Assembly: GCA_014799585.1 (NCBI GenBank)
Contig: JAAVHU010000024.1
Coordinates: forward strand, 5,219-11,104
Length of the DNA: 5,886 nt
From: Clostridiales bacterium
GTDB taxonomy: Bacteria > Bacillota > Clostridia > Oscillospirales > Acutalibacteraceae
Reading direction: 5' to 3'
A model generated the notes under the pieces. The model saw only the letters and a program-made list of their open reading frames with translations. It was not told the origin of the DNA and made no database searches. The translations under genes and the position numbers were made by a program. Below, one piece after another: positions 1 through 5,886 of the stretch. Position 1 is the stretch's first letter. Every line of letters starts with the position of its first letter.

Positions 1-1368
1 GGCATTCCTCAAATCTTCTGGTTTGCATACAGTTCACTTTATGATTTTGCACCAATTAAATATGTTTTAAATATCCCACTTGCAATCGGCACACTTGCTG
101 TTGCTCTTATAGGAATTCTTGGCAGTGCATTGATTTCCTGCTTCAGAGAATTATACAGCAACCCTGCCGTTCTTATCAGACCGCTTCCTGCGGCAAGCGG
201 AAAAAGAATTCTGCTTGAAAGAATAAAGCCGCTTTGGAAAAGGCTTTCATTCCTGAAAAAAGTTACACTTAGAAATATGTTCCGATACAAGAAAAGGCTG
301 TTTATGATGCTTATCGGCGTAAGCTGCTGTGCCGGCTTAGTGCTTACAGCTTTCGGTGTAAGGGACTCAATGGTTGACATCGCTTCTCTTCAATATGATA
401 ACATTCAAAAATATCAGATGGAAGCAACCTTTAATGACGAAACTGCTTTTAGGGATATCGTAGCAAATTCCGAAATTGAAAATTATATGACCTGCCAAGA
501 GCTTCGTGTTGAAATTGTAAATGCAGAAAACGCAACAATGCGTGCAATCAATTATTACAGCTTTAAAGATACAAGCAAACTTTTAGATTTCTGGAACTTT
601 ACAAACGGAAAGAATACCGTTCCTTTCCCACAGGCTGATATCAGTGCGAAGCCTGTTATACTCAGCAGTGGAATTGCAAACAAGCTTTCTCTTTCTGTTG
701 GAGATAAAATTATAATTAAAAACAGTGAAAACAAGGCAATTGAAGCAACCGTAAGCGGTATTTTTGACAACTATGTTGATAATTTTGTAGTTATGGCATC
801 AGACTCCCAGCCGTCTGCTTTTGCTGAATGGAAAGAAAACACTGTTCTTATTCACACAGGTTCAGACAACGATGCATTTGCTGAAAAACTGATGAATTTA
901 ACAGGTGTAACGGCGGTAAAACAGCTTGGTGATACAAGAAACTCTGTTGATATAGCACTGAACAGCCTTAACTATATCATTTGGCTTATTGTTGCTTTCG
1001 CAGGGGTGCTTGAATTTGTTGTTATATTTAACTTAACAAACATCAACATTGCTGAACGAAAAAGAGAAATTGCAACTGTTCAGGTTCTCGGCTTCTATCC
1101 AAAAGAGCAAAACAGCTATGTACTTCGTGAAAACCTTGTGCTTTCAATCATTTCAAGCTTTATCGGAATCCCGCTCGGCGTTTTATTCCATTCGGCAGTT
1201 ATGAAGCTGATTGTGATAGACCGAATCACGTTTGATATTTCAATCAAACCGCTGAGCTATGTTGTTGCCATTATCTGCACAATATTCTTTGAAATGCTTG
1301 AGAATCAGTTTATGAAGCGCAGAATAGACAGAATACCTATGGCAGAATCTCTTAAGGCGGTTGAATAA
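1..1368 (+). CDS. FtsX-family ABC transporter permease, C-terminal part (5' end outside window)
   Basis: The reading frame is open from the first base, so this is the last 455 codons of a longer membrane protein. Visible residues 22-48 are a hydrophobic segment, probably the last helix of a first FtsX domain. A basic linker follows (LRNMFRYKKRLFMM, about 90-103), then a helix at about 100-121 and a roughly 200-residue extracytoplasmic region. Three helices come next at about 324-344, 378-400 and 418-434. The segment NLTNINIAERKREIATVQVL after the first of these is the typical FtsX cytoplasmic loop, and the tail DRIPMAESLKAVE is typical of Clostridia/Streptococcus permeases with two FtsX domains. 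Such proteins pair with a LolD/MacB-like ATPase and act in export, peptide resistance or envelope processes. The substrate cannot be read here, and the ATPase gene, if adjacent, lies upstream of the window. The stop is TAA at 1366-1368. Family call is firm; function is open. Confidence 0.9.
   Translation, partial: GIPQIFWFAYSSLYDFAPIKYVLNIPLAIGTLAVALIGILGSALISCFRELYSNPAVLIRPLPAASGKRILLERIKPLWKRLSFLKKVTLRNMFRYKKRLFMMLIGVSCCAGLVLTAFGVRDSMVDIASLQYDNIQKYQMEATFNDETAFRDIVANSEIENYMTCQELRVEIVNAENATMRAINYYSFKDTSKLLDFWNFTNGKNTVPFPQADISAKPVILSSGIANKLSLSVGDKIIIKNSENKAIEATVSGIFDNYVDNFVVMASDSQPSAFAEWKENTVLIHTGSDNDAFAEKLMNLTGVTAVKQLGDTRNSVDIALNSLNYIIWLIVAFAGVLEFVVIFNLTNINIAERKREIATVQVLGFYPKEQNSYVLRENLVLSIISSFIGIPLGVLFHSAVMKLIVIDRITFDISIKPLSYVVAIICTIFFEMLENQFMKRRIDRIPMAESLKAVE
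1354..1360 (+). promoter_or_regulatory. Ribosome binding site of the YhcH-like gene, inside the permease gene
   Basis: AAGGCGG differs by one base from the consensus AAGGAGG and sits 10 nt before the ATG at 1371. It lies within the last codons of the permease, so the downstream gene depends on the permease transcript. This supports the first ATG as the start. Confidence 0.65.
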
Positions 1369-1370
1369 AT

Positions 1371-1829
1371 ATGATTTTTGATAAAATGGAAAATATATCT
1401 GATTATTTTGAGGATTTGCCCCTTCTTGAAAAGGTTTCTGAGTTTATGAAGGACTTTAACGAAAACGGAAAAGAAGACGGCACCTATGAAATAGACGGAG
1501 ATAAGGTTTTTGCAACAATCAGTTCTTACAGAACAAAGCCTCAAACACCTGAAATGATGTTTGAGGCACATAAAAAATATATTGATGTTCAGTATATTGT
1601 AAGCGGAATTGAAAGAATGCGCTGGGCAAGGCTGAATTCAGTTGACCTTGTTGAAGAAAAATATTCAAAGGGGCAGGATATTGCCTTTTACGAAGGAACG
1701 CCCCTTTTTGATTTCACGCTTACAAAGGGCACATTTCTTCTGCTTTATCCCGAAGATGCACATCTTCCCGGATTGAGTGCAGAAAAAGATGTTAATGTAC
1801 GTAAGATTGTTTTTAAAGTAATGGTATAA
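1371..1829 (+). CDS. YhcH/YjgK/YiaL family protein (cupin-like, sugar-related)
   Basis: A complete 152-residue protein of the DUF386 (YhcH/YjgK/YiaL) family, whose usual length is about 150. The start MIFDKMENI is typical of the family. Two conserved blocks are visible: FEAHKKYIDVQYIVSG (64-79), with E65 and H67, and YPEDAHLPGL (126-135), with H131, followed by VRKIVFKV (143-150). In the family these acidic, histidine and lysine residues line a cupin-like pocket and are candidate metal or substrate ligands. The E. coli member YhcH/NanQ is known as a sialic acid anomerase, and others sit in sugar-catabolism operons; the substrate here is unknown. There is no signal peptide, so it should be cytoplasmic. 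The ATG lies 2 nt after the permease stop, and AAGGCGG (1354-1360) inside the permease gene serves as ribosome binding site, which suggests co-transcription and translational coupling. A second ATG at 1386 would remove the conserved N-terminus. Confidence 0.9.
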   Translation: MIFDKMENISDYFEDLPLLEKVSEFMKDFNENGKEDGTYEIDGDKVFATISSYRTKPQTPEMMFEAHKKYIDVQYIVSGIERMRWARLNSVDLVEEKYSKGQDIAFYEGTPLFDFTLTKGTFLLLYPEDAHLPGLSAEKDVNVRKIVFKVMV

Positions 1830-1831
1830 AG

Positions 1832-1860
1832 AAAAACCACTGCAATGCAGTGGTTTTTTT
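1832..1860. terminator. Bidirectional intrinsic terminator between convergent genes
   Basis: An inverted repeat pairs 1832-1843 (AAAAACCACTGC) with 1847-1858 (GCAGTGGTTTTT) around a 3-nt AAT loop. The seven inner base pairs are CCACTGC/GCAGTGG. On the + strand it is followed by a run of seven T (1854-1860), ending the permease/YhcH-like transcript 2 nt after its stop codon. On the - strand the A run at 1832-1836 becomes a U tract, so the same hairpin can end galT, whose stop is a few bases away. The symmetry fits a shared terminator of two convergent units. Confidence 0.92.
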
Positions 1861-1865
1861 ATTGC

Positions 1866-3356
1866 TTATTTTATACTTTCCATAAATTTAATGAACTGAG
1901 CTTTGCCGTTTTCTGTTCGTTCAAACACGCCGCACTGTTCTAAAATTGCCGTAAAGATAATGCCGATTTCTTTTTTAAGAATATCCATACAATTCTCTTC
2001 ATTGATTTCGTACTTAGTTTTAAGCATATCTGCCCATTCTTTATGCTTTTCAATACGCTCATCAGCAGATATATCCAAACCGTTTACAAGTGCATTTTTA
2101 AGAATTTCCATTTCCTCTTTAAGACGGGCAGGAAGAACAGCAAGACCCATAACCTCAATCAAACCGATATTCTCTTTTTTGATATGATGATATTCAGGAT
2201 GCGGATGATAGAAGCCGAGCGGGCATTCCTCGGTTGTAATATTATTACGAAGCACAAGGTCAAGCTCATATGCGTTATTGTTGTAACGTGCAATCGGTGT
2301 AATTGTGTTATGCGGCGTGCCATCTGTTTCAGCAAAGATGAATGCATCTTCATCTGTATAAGAACGCCAAGCAGTCAAAATCTTATCTGCAAGCTTAGAA
2401 ATTCTTTCTGTGTTTTCAGAACGAAGGCGGATAACCGACATCGGCCATTTTACAATACCTGCTTCAACATCATCAAAACCATCAAACTTAAACACTGTTT
2501 CAACAGGCGCTTTTGCCATTGCAAAGGTGTAATGACCGCCCTGAAAATGCTCGTGTGTTAAGATAGATCCGCCAACGATAGGCAAATCAGCATTTGAACC
2601 AACAAAATAATGCGGAAAAAGTTTTACAAAATCAAACAATTTACCAAACACGCTTTTGTCTATCTTCATCGGGGTATGGCTTCCGTTGAAAACAATGCAA
2701 TGCTCATTGTAATAAACATACGGGGAATACTGCATAAACCATTCAGAATGATTGATTTCAATAGGAATTGGGCGAAGATTCTGCCTTGCAGGATGATTCA
2801 CTCTGCCTGCATATCCCTCATTTTCTCTGCAAAGCATACATTTCGGATAAGAACTCTGTTTCATGGTTAAAGCAGCAGCTATTGCTTTAGGGTCTTTTTC
2901 AGGCTTTGAAAGGTTAATAGTAATATCAATATCACCGTAATCTGTTGAAGTAACCCACTTCATATCGTTTTTAATTCTGTATTCTCTTATGTAATCACTC
3001 TTACGGCTGATGTGATAGTAATAATCCGTTGCAGCCTCAGGGCTTACTGCATATTTTGATTTAAATGCACGAATAACCTCAGATGGTCTTGGCGTAAGAA
3101 GACCCATAATTTTGGTATCAAATAAATCACGGTATACAACTGAGTTTTCACACAAACCATTTTCACAAGCATAATCAAGAATTGCACCCAAAATATCTTT
3201 TAATTCGTAATTGTCTTTAATCTCTGCTTCCTCAAAGCTATCAAGCTGTAATGCTTCTAACAAGCGATTTACAGCAAAAGCCTTATCCTCTTTTTCAATT
3301 AACTTCTCGTTTTCGGCAAACTGAACCAATGCCGCAATTGCTTCGTAAATATTCAT
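1866..3356 (-). CDS. galT: UDP-glucose--hexose-1-phosphate uridylyltransferase, class II
   Basis: The 496-residue product is the Leloir pathway enzyme that moves UMP between UDP-glucose and galactose-1-phosphate, giving UDP-galactose and glucose-1-phosphate in the cytoplasm. The class II signature DLPIVGGSILTHEHFQGG lies at 257-274; by analogy with the HPH motif of class I enzymes, the second histidine of HEH (H270) is the likely nucleophile that carries the uridylyl group. Other family blocks are MLCRENEGYAGR (174-185), the HPARQNLRPIPIEIN region (188-202) and FYHPHPEYHHIKKENIGLIE (382-401). Length and motifs match the Firmicutes type (about 490-500 residues) rather than the roughly 350-residue class I enzyme. 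The ATG at 3356 is chosen because AAAGGG precedes it by 8 nt and the protein then begins with the family-like MNIYEAIAALVQFAE. galK and galE are not in the window. The gene has its own promoter and appears monocistronic. Confidence 0.97.
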   Translation of the reverse strand: MNIYEAIAALVQFAENEKLIEKEDKAFAVNRLLEALQLDSFEEAEIKDNYELKDILGAILDYACENGLCENSVVYRDLFDTKIMGLLTPRPSEVIRAFKSKYAVSPEAATDYYYHISRKSDYIREYRIKNDMKWVTSTDYGDIDITINLSKPEKDPKAIAAALTMKQSSYPKCMLCRENEGYAGRVNHPARQNLRPIPIEINHSEWFMQYSPYVYYNEHCIVFNGSHTPMKIDKSVFGKLFDFVKLFPHYFVGSNADLPIVGGSILTHEHFQGGHYTFAMAKAPVETVFKFDGFDDVEAGIVKWPMSVIRLRSENTERISKLADKILTAWRSYTDEDAFIFAETDGTPHNTITPIARYNNNAYELDLVLRNNITTEECPLGFYHPHPEYHHIKKENIGLIEVMGLAVLPARLKEEMEILKNALVNGLDISADERIEKHKEWADMLKTKYEINEENCMDILKKEIGIIFTAILEQCGVFERTENGKAQFIKFMESIK

Positions 3357-3364
3357 AATATCTG

Positions 3365-3370
3365 CCCTTT
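3365..3370 (-). promoter_or_regulatory. Ribosome binding site of galT (decides the start)
   Basis: Read on the - strand, AAAGGG lies 8 nt before the ATG at 3356-3354. The in-frame ATG 12 codons further upstream (3392) has only AT-rich sequence before it and overlaps the predicted transcription start, so the downstream ATG is preferred. Confidence 0.8.
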
Positions 3371-3393
3371 CTTTGTGATATTTTATTAACAAT

Positions 3394-3421
3394 ATTATAT
3401 CATTTTTTTATATAGTTGCAA
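3394..3421 (-). promoter_or_regulatory. Predicted sigma-A promoter of galT with extended -10
   Basis: On the - strand a perfect -10 box TATAAT (3399-3394) is preceded by TGA, giving the extended -10 TGATATAAT (3402-3394). A -35-like TTGCAA (3421-3416) lies 16 nt upstream, matching the TTGACA consensus at four of six positions. The DNA further upstream (about 3422-3460) is very AT-rich and could act as an UP-like element. The expected transcription start near 3387 gives a leader of about 30 nt, leaving no room for a riboswitch. No obvious operator palindrome is seen. This is a prediction from sequence only. Confidence 0.72.
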
Positions 3422-3461
3422 TATTAAATATGAATTTAATACACAATTCTCAAACATATAA

Positions 3462-3488
3462 AAAGAGCCAATGTAACATTGGCTCTTT
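3462..3488 (-). terminator. Intrinsic terminator of guaA
   Basis: A perfect 12-bp inverted repeat pairs 3462-3473 (AAAGAGCCAATG) with 3477-3488 (CATTGGCTCTTT) around a 3-nt loop. It starts 4 nt after the guaA stop codon on the - strand. The transcript leaves the hairpin into UUUU followed by AUAU, a short but plausible U tract. It should separate guaA from galT, whose promoter lies just beyond. On the + strand the tail is also fairly T-rich, but no + strand gene enters it. Confidence 0.85.
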
Positions 3489-3492
3489 ATCT

Positions 3493-5019
3493 TTATTCCC
3501 ACTCAACTGTTCCAGGGGGTTTGGAGGTGATGTCGTAAACTACGCGGTTTACGTGTTCTACTTCATTTGTTATACGATTTGATACTTTTGCGAGGATATC
3601 ATACGGAATTTTTGCCCAATCGGCTGTCATAAAATCATCCGTTGTAACGGCTCTGATGGCAATCAGATTATCATAGGTTCTATGATCGCCCATTACGCCA
3701 ACTGTCTGCACACCCGGAAGAACACAGAAAAACTGCGCAAGATTTTTTTCATAGCCATTTTTAGCCATTTCATCGCGAAGCACCCAATCAGCTTCCTGAA
3801 GCACCTTAATCTTTTCTGCTGTAAGCTCACCGATAATTCTTACACCAAGACCCGGACCCGGAAACGGCTGACGCCAAACAAGTTCTTTTGGAATACCAAG
3901 CTTTTCGCCTACCTTACGCACTTCATCCTTAAACAAATCTGCAAGAGGCTCGATAACACCGAGGAATTCAACATCATCAGGAAGGCTTACTCTGTTATGA
4001 TGCGTTTTGATAACATCGGCATCACCCTTTCCGCTTTCGATACAATCGGGATAAATTGTACCCTGTGCGAAATAACCCTTATCTTCCTGCTTTCTGATTT
4101 CATTCCAGAAAACATTGAAAAATTCCGTGCCGATAATTTTTCTTTTCTGTTCAGGGTCTGTTACACCCTTAAGCTTTGCAAGGAACTGTTCGCCGCAGTT
4201 TACACGAACAAAATTCATATCAAAAAGAGAGGTAAAGGTGTTTTCTACAAAATCACCTTCATCCTTTCGCATAAGCCCCTGATCTACAAAAACGCAGGTA
4301 AGCTGTTTTCCGACAGCACGTGACAAAAGGCCTGCTGCAACAGAGGAGTCTACACCACCGGAAAGACCAAGGATAACATTTTTATCGCCAATCTGCTGTT
4401 TTAATTTTTCAACAGTTTTTTCGATGAAATTATCCATCTGCCAATCACCGCTGCAATGACAAACCTCATAAAGGAAATTATGAAGAACAACGTTACCGTA
4501 TTCACTATGGGTTACCTCAGGATGGAACTGAACAGCATAGATATTCTTTTCCACATTCTGCATAGCAGCACAAGGGCAGTCATCTGTTTTACCAACAATT
4601 TCAAAGCCTTCAGGCGCTTTTGAAATTCTATCTGTATGGCTCATCCAGACAACACTTTTTTCAGGAACATCCTTAAAAATTGCAGAATTTTTAACAGTTA
4701 CTTCAATTTTGCCGTATTCACTTACAGGTGCAGTTTCAACCTCTCCATCTGCCATCCATGCAACAAGCTGACATCCATAGCAGATACCTAAAATCGGCAC
4801 ACCGATATCAAGAATTTCCTTTGTATAATGCGGTGAACTCATTTCAAAAACTGAATTCGGCCCGCCTGTAAAAATAATTCCCTTGTAATTATTTTCTTTA
4901 ATGGTTTCAAGCGAAACCGTGTAAGGCAGAATTTCGGCATAAACACCGTGATCTCTTACACGCCTTGCAATCAGCTGATTATACTGACCGCCAAAATCAA
5001 GCACAAGAATTTTTTCCAT
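3493..5019 (-). CDS. guaA: GMP synthase (glutamine-hydrolysing)
   Basis: The 508-residue enzyme converts XMP, ATP and glutamine to GMP, the last step of guanine nucleotide synthesis, in the cytoplasm. The N-terminal class I glutamine amidotransferase domain (about 1-190) has the nucleophile C80 in GICYGCQL and the H166/E168 pair in QFHPEV. The ATP pyrophosphatase domain follows, with P-loop SGGVDSS at 220-226. The C-terminal dimerisation domain contains RQPFPGPGLGVRIIGE (383-398) and ends in ITSKPPGTVEWE. Length is normal for bacterial GuaA (about 510-525). The start at 5019 is set by a perfect AAGGAGG 5 nt upstream and by the family N-terminus MEKILVLDFGGQYNQLIARR. One oddity is HHNRVSLP at 340-347, where most bacterial enzymes have HHNVGGLP. 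The preceding gene ends 19 nt upstream of the coding region with no terminator, so co-transcription is likely. No guanine riboswitch is visible. Confidence 0.98.
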   Translation of the reverse strand: MEKILVLDFGGQYNQLIARRVRDHGVYAEILPYTVSLETIKENNYKGIIFTGGPNSVFEMSSPHYTKEILDIGVPILGICYGCQLVAWMADGEVETAPVSEYGKIEVTVKNSAIFKDVPEKSVVWMSHTDRISKAPEGFEIVGKTDDCPCAAMQNVEKNIYAVQFHPEVTHSEYGNVVLHNFLYEVCHCSGDWQMDNFIEKTVEKLKQQIGDKNVILGLSGGVDSSVAAGLLSRAVGKQLTCVFVDQGLMRKDEGDFVENTFTSLFDMNFVRVNCGEQFLAKLKGVTDPEQKRKIIGTEFFNVFWNEIRKQEDKGYFAQGTIYPDCIESGKGDADVIKTHHNRVSLPDDVEFLGVIEPLADLFKDEVRKVGEKLGIPKELVWRQPFPGPGLGVRIIGELTAEKIKVLQEADWVLRDEMAKNGYEKNLAQFFCVLPGVQTVGVMGDHRTYDNLIAIRAVTTDDFMTADWAKIPYDILAKVSNRITNEVEHVNRVVYDITSKPPGTVEWE

Positions 5020-5024
5020 ATTTT

Positions 5025-5031
5025 CCTCCTT
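5025..5031 (-). promoter_or_regulatory. Ribosome binding site of guaA (decides the start)
   Basis: A perfect AAGGAGG on the - strand lies 5 nt before the ATG at 5019-5017. It rules out the in-frame upstream start at 5124, which would lie within the coding region of the preceding gene and add 35 residues absent from known GuaA proteins. Confidence 0.93.
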
Positions 5032-5038
5032 AAATTTG

Positions 5039-5886
5039 CTATTTAGCAGATCCTTTATTAATCTGCTTAATGACATCCTCTGTATTTTTAATAAGATTTT
5101 CAATATCTGCCTTCTTGCTTCCATCGCATTTTAAAGTAGATACTGTAAATTCTTCTTTATTATAATCATCCTCGCCGCAGAAATAAGGCACTTGAGCTGC
5201 CATCTCTTCAAACTTACTTTTGCGGACGGTATCACCATTGATCTTATATGAAATATAATCATAATTCTTTCGTTTATATGCCGTTAAAGTATCTTCAAAG
5301 CCATCCAACGATGTCATTTCACAAATTGTGCTTATGGCTTTCCACGAAATATCGGGATCTTCTCCGTATGAATAAGTATTATAACAGATTTTTGCTTTCC
5401 CGTCAGCCCTTTGAAGAATATAAAAAACATCATTTTTTTCGCTTTTGAAATAATTTGATGTTGTTTCCCTTTCAAAAATCTTTTTTACGAGCTCTCCGTT
5501 CCAATTGAAAACCTCTGTTAAATACTTAGGAAACGCATCTGTATCATCAAAATTCTTTTTATTTCGGCTGATTATAAGAAGTTCGCTGTTGCCATCACCA
5601 TTAAAATCAACAAGAGAAACAACGGCAACACCATTTGCATAAGCGCTACTGCCTAATTCTGAAACCTGAGGCGTGCCGTATTTATTAATCTTATCATCAA
5701 TGATTTTGGCATAAGCACTTGCCTTTTTCTGCTCTTCGGTTTTCGGAAGATTATCAATTGCTTCCTTTTCACTTTTAAACTGCATTAAGCCGTCCTGAAC
5801 CGTATTCAACTGATAGTCTGCCTTTGCAGAGGTTAAAGCTGAAAACTGAATGGTTTCAAAATGAGCAGTATCTATTTCTTCATTCA
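5039..5886 (-). CDS. Uncharacterised protein with DxNxDG (FG-GAP/EF-hand-like) motif, 5' end outside window
   Basis: I do not recognise a named family. The frame is open to the right edge, so 281 C-terminal residues are visible and the start lies outside the window; an in-frame TTG at 5809 has no special claim to be the start. The visible N-terminal part (about 1-70) is rich in charged residues and probably helical (for example FKSEKEAIDN, KTEEQKKASAYAKI). It is followed by VSLVDFNGDGNSELLIISR (about 89-107). There D93, N95, D97, N99 and E101 form a calcium-loop-like pattern seen in FG-GAP/VCBS-type and other secreted Firmicutes proteins. The rest is a mixed beta-rich region with several aromatic residues, then a lysine-rich helical tail. 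By analogy it may be a secreted or membrane-anchored protein, but any signal peptide or lipobox would lie in the missing part. It ends with TAG at 5041-5039, 19 nt before guaA. Confidence 0.8.
   Translation of the reverse strand, partial: NEEIDTAHFETIQFSALTSAKADYQLNTVQDGLMQFKSEKEAIDNLPKTEEQKKASAYAKIIDDKINKYGTPQVSELGSSAYANGVAVVSLVDFNGDGNSELLIISRNKKNFDDTDAFPKYLTEVFNWNGELVKKIFERETTSNYFKSEKNDVFYILQRADGKAKICYNTYSYGEDPDISWKAISTICEMTSLDGFEDTLTAYKRKNYDYISYKINGDTVRKSKFEEMAAQVPYFCGEDDYNKEEFTVSTLKCDGSKKADIENLIKNTEDVIKQINKGSAK

Noticed and set aside
130..132. TTG at 130 as the start of the permease
   Set aside because: The frame is open to base 1 and the preceding codons encode part of a transmembrane helix, so this TTG is internal.
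2043..2561. 172-residue open frame on the + strand opposite galT
   Set aside because: It is antisense to conserved galT sequence, with cysteine- and basic-rich composition typical of a shadow frame.
3357..3392. Longer galT start adding 12 N-terminal residues (ATG at 3392)
   Set aside because: It has no ribosome binding site and lies next to the predicted -10 box, while the ATG at 3356 has AAAGGG at the right distance and the expected N-terminus.
3682..4323. 213-residue open frame on the + strand opposite guaA
   Set aside because: It lies wholly antisense to highly conserved guaA coding sequence and its translation shows no recognisable domain, so it is a shadow frame.
5070..5103. Possible guaA promoter inside the upstream gene (TTGAAA at 5103-5098 on the - strand)
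   Set aside because: The hexamer at the right spacing is only GAGGAT, a poor -10 box, so I do not call it.
5020..5124. Longer guaA start adding 35 residues
   Set aside because: The extension overlaps the preceding gene in another frame and does not resemble any GuaA N-terminus; a perfect AAGGAGG marks the start at 5019.
5020..5130. Guanine riboswitch in front of guaA
   Set aside because: The space between genes is too short (5020-5038) and no purine aptamer pattern is visible in the coding sequence before it.
5807..5809. TTG at 5809 as the start of the unknown protein
   Set aside because: The same frame continues without a stop to the right edge and no ribosome binding site precedes the TTG; the gene is treated as 5'-partial.

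Overview
The window looks like an ordinary chromosomal segment of a low-to-moderate-GC member of the Clostridia (Firmicutes), probably a gut-type Ruminococcaceae/Oscillospirales or Lachnospiraceae relative. The evidence is AT-rich codon choice and intergenic DNA, canonical AAGGAGG-type ribosome binding sites, short hairpin plus U-tract terminators, a class II (Firmicutes-type) GalT, and a large two-FtsX-domain permease of the kind common in these bacteria. The family placement is inference, and nothing here fixes a genus.

Layout. Positions 1-1829 (+ strand) hold the 3' part of a large FtsX-type ABC transporter permease, followed after only 2 nt by a complete YhcH/YjgK/YiaL-family gene. A bidirectional hairpin terminator (1832-1860) separates this pair from three genes on the - strand: galT (1866-3356), guaA (3493-5019), and the 3' part of an unrecognised gene carrying a calcium-loop-like DxNxDG motif (5039 to the right edge). 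galT has its own well-formed extended -10 promoter (3394-3421) and a clear ribosome binding site. guaA ends in its own terminator (3462-3488), so galT is probably a separate single-gene transcript. The unknown gene stops 17 nt before the guaA start codon, with no terminator between them, so the two are probably co-transcribed.

Roles. guaA makes GMP from XMP (purine synthesis). galT exchanges UDP between glucose-1-phosphate and galactose-1-phosphate (Leloir pathway). The YhcH-like protein belongs to a cupin-like sugar-handling family, one member of which acts on sialic acid. The permease is the membrane part of an ABC system whose ATPase is not in the window. I see no functional link between the + strand pair and the - strand genes beyond adjacency.

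I see no mobile element, CRISPR array, tRNA or rRNA, and no convincing new system. The most notable points are the altered lid-loop motif in GuaA, the uncharacterised protein upstream of guaA, and the tight coupling of the permease to the YhcH-like gene.
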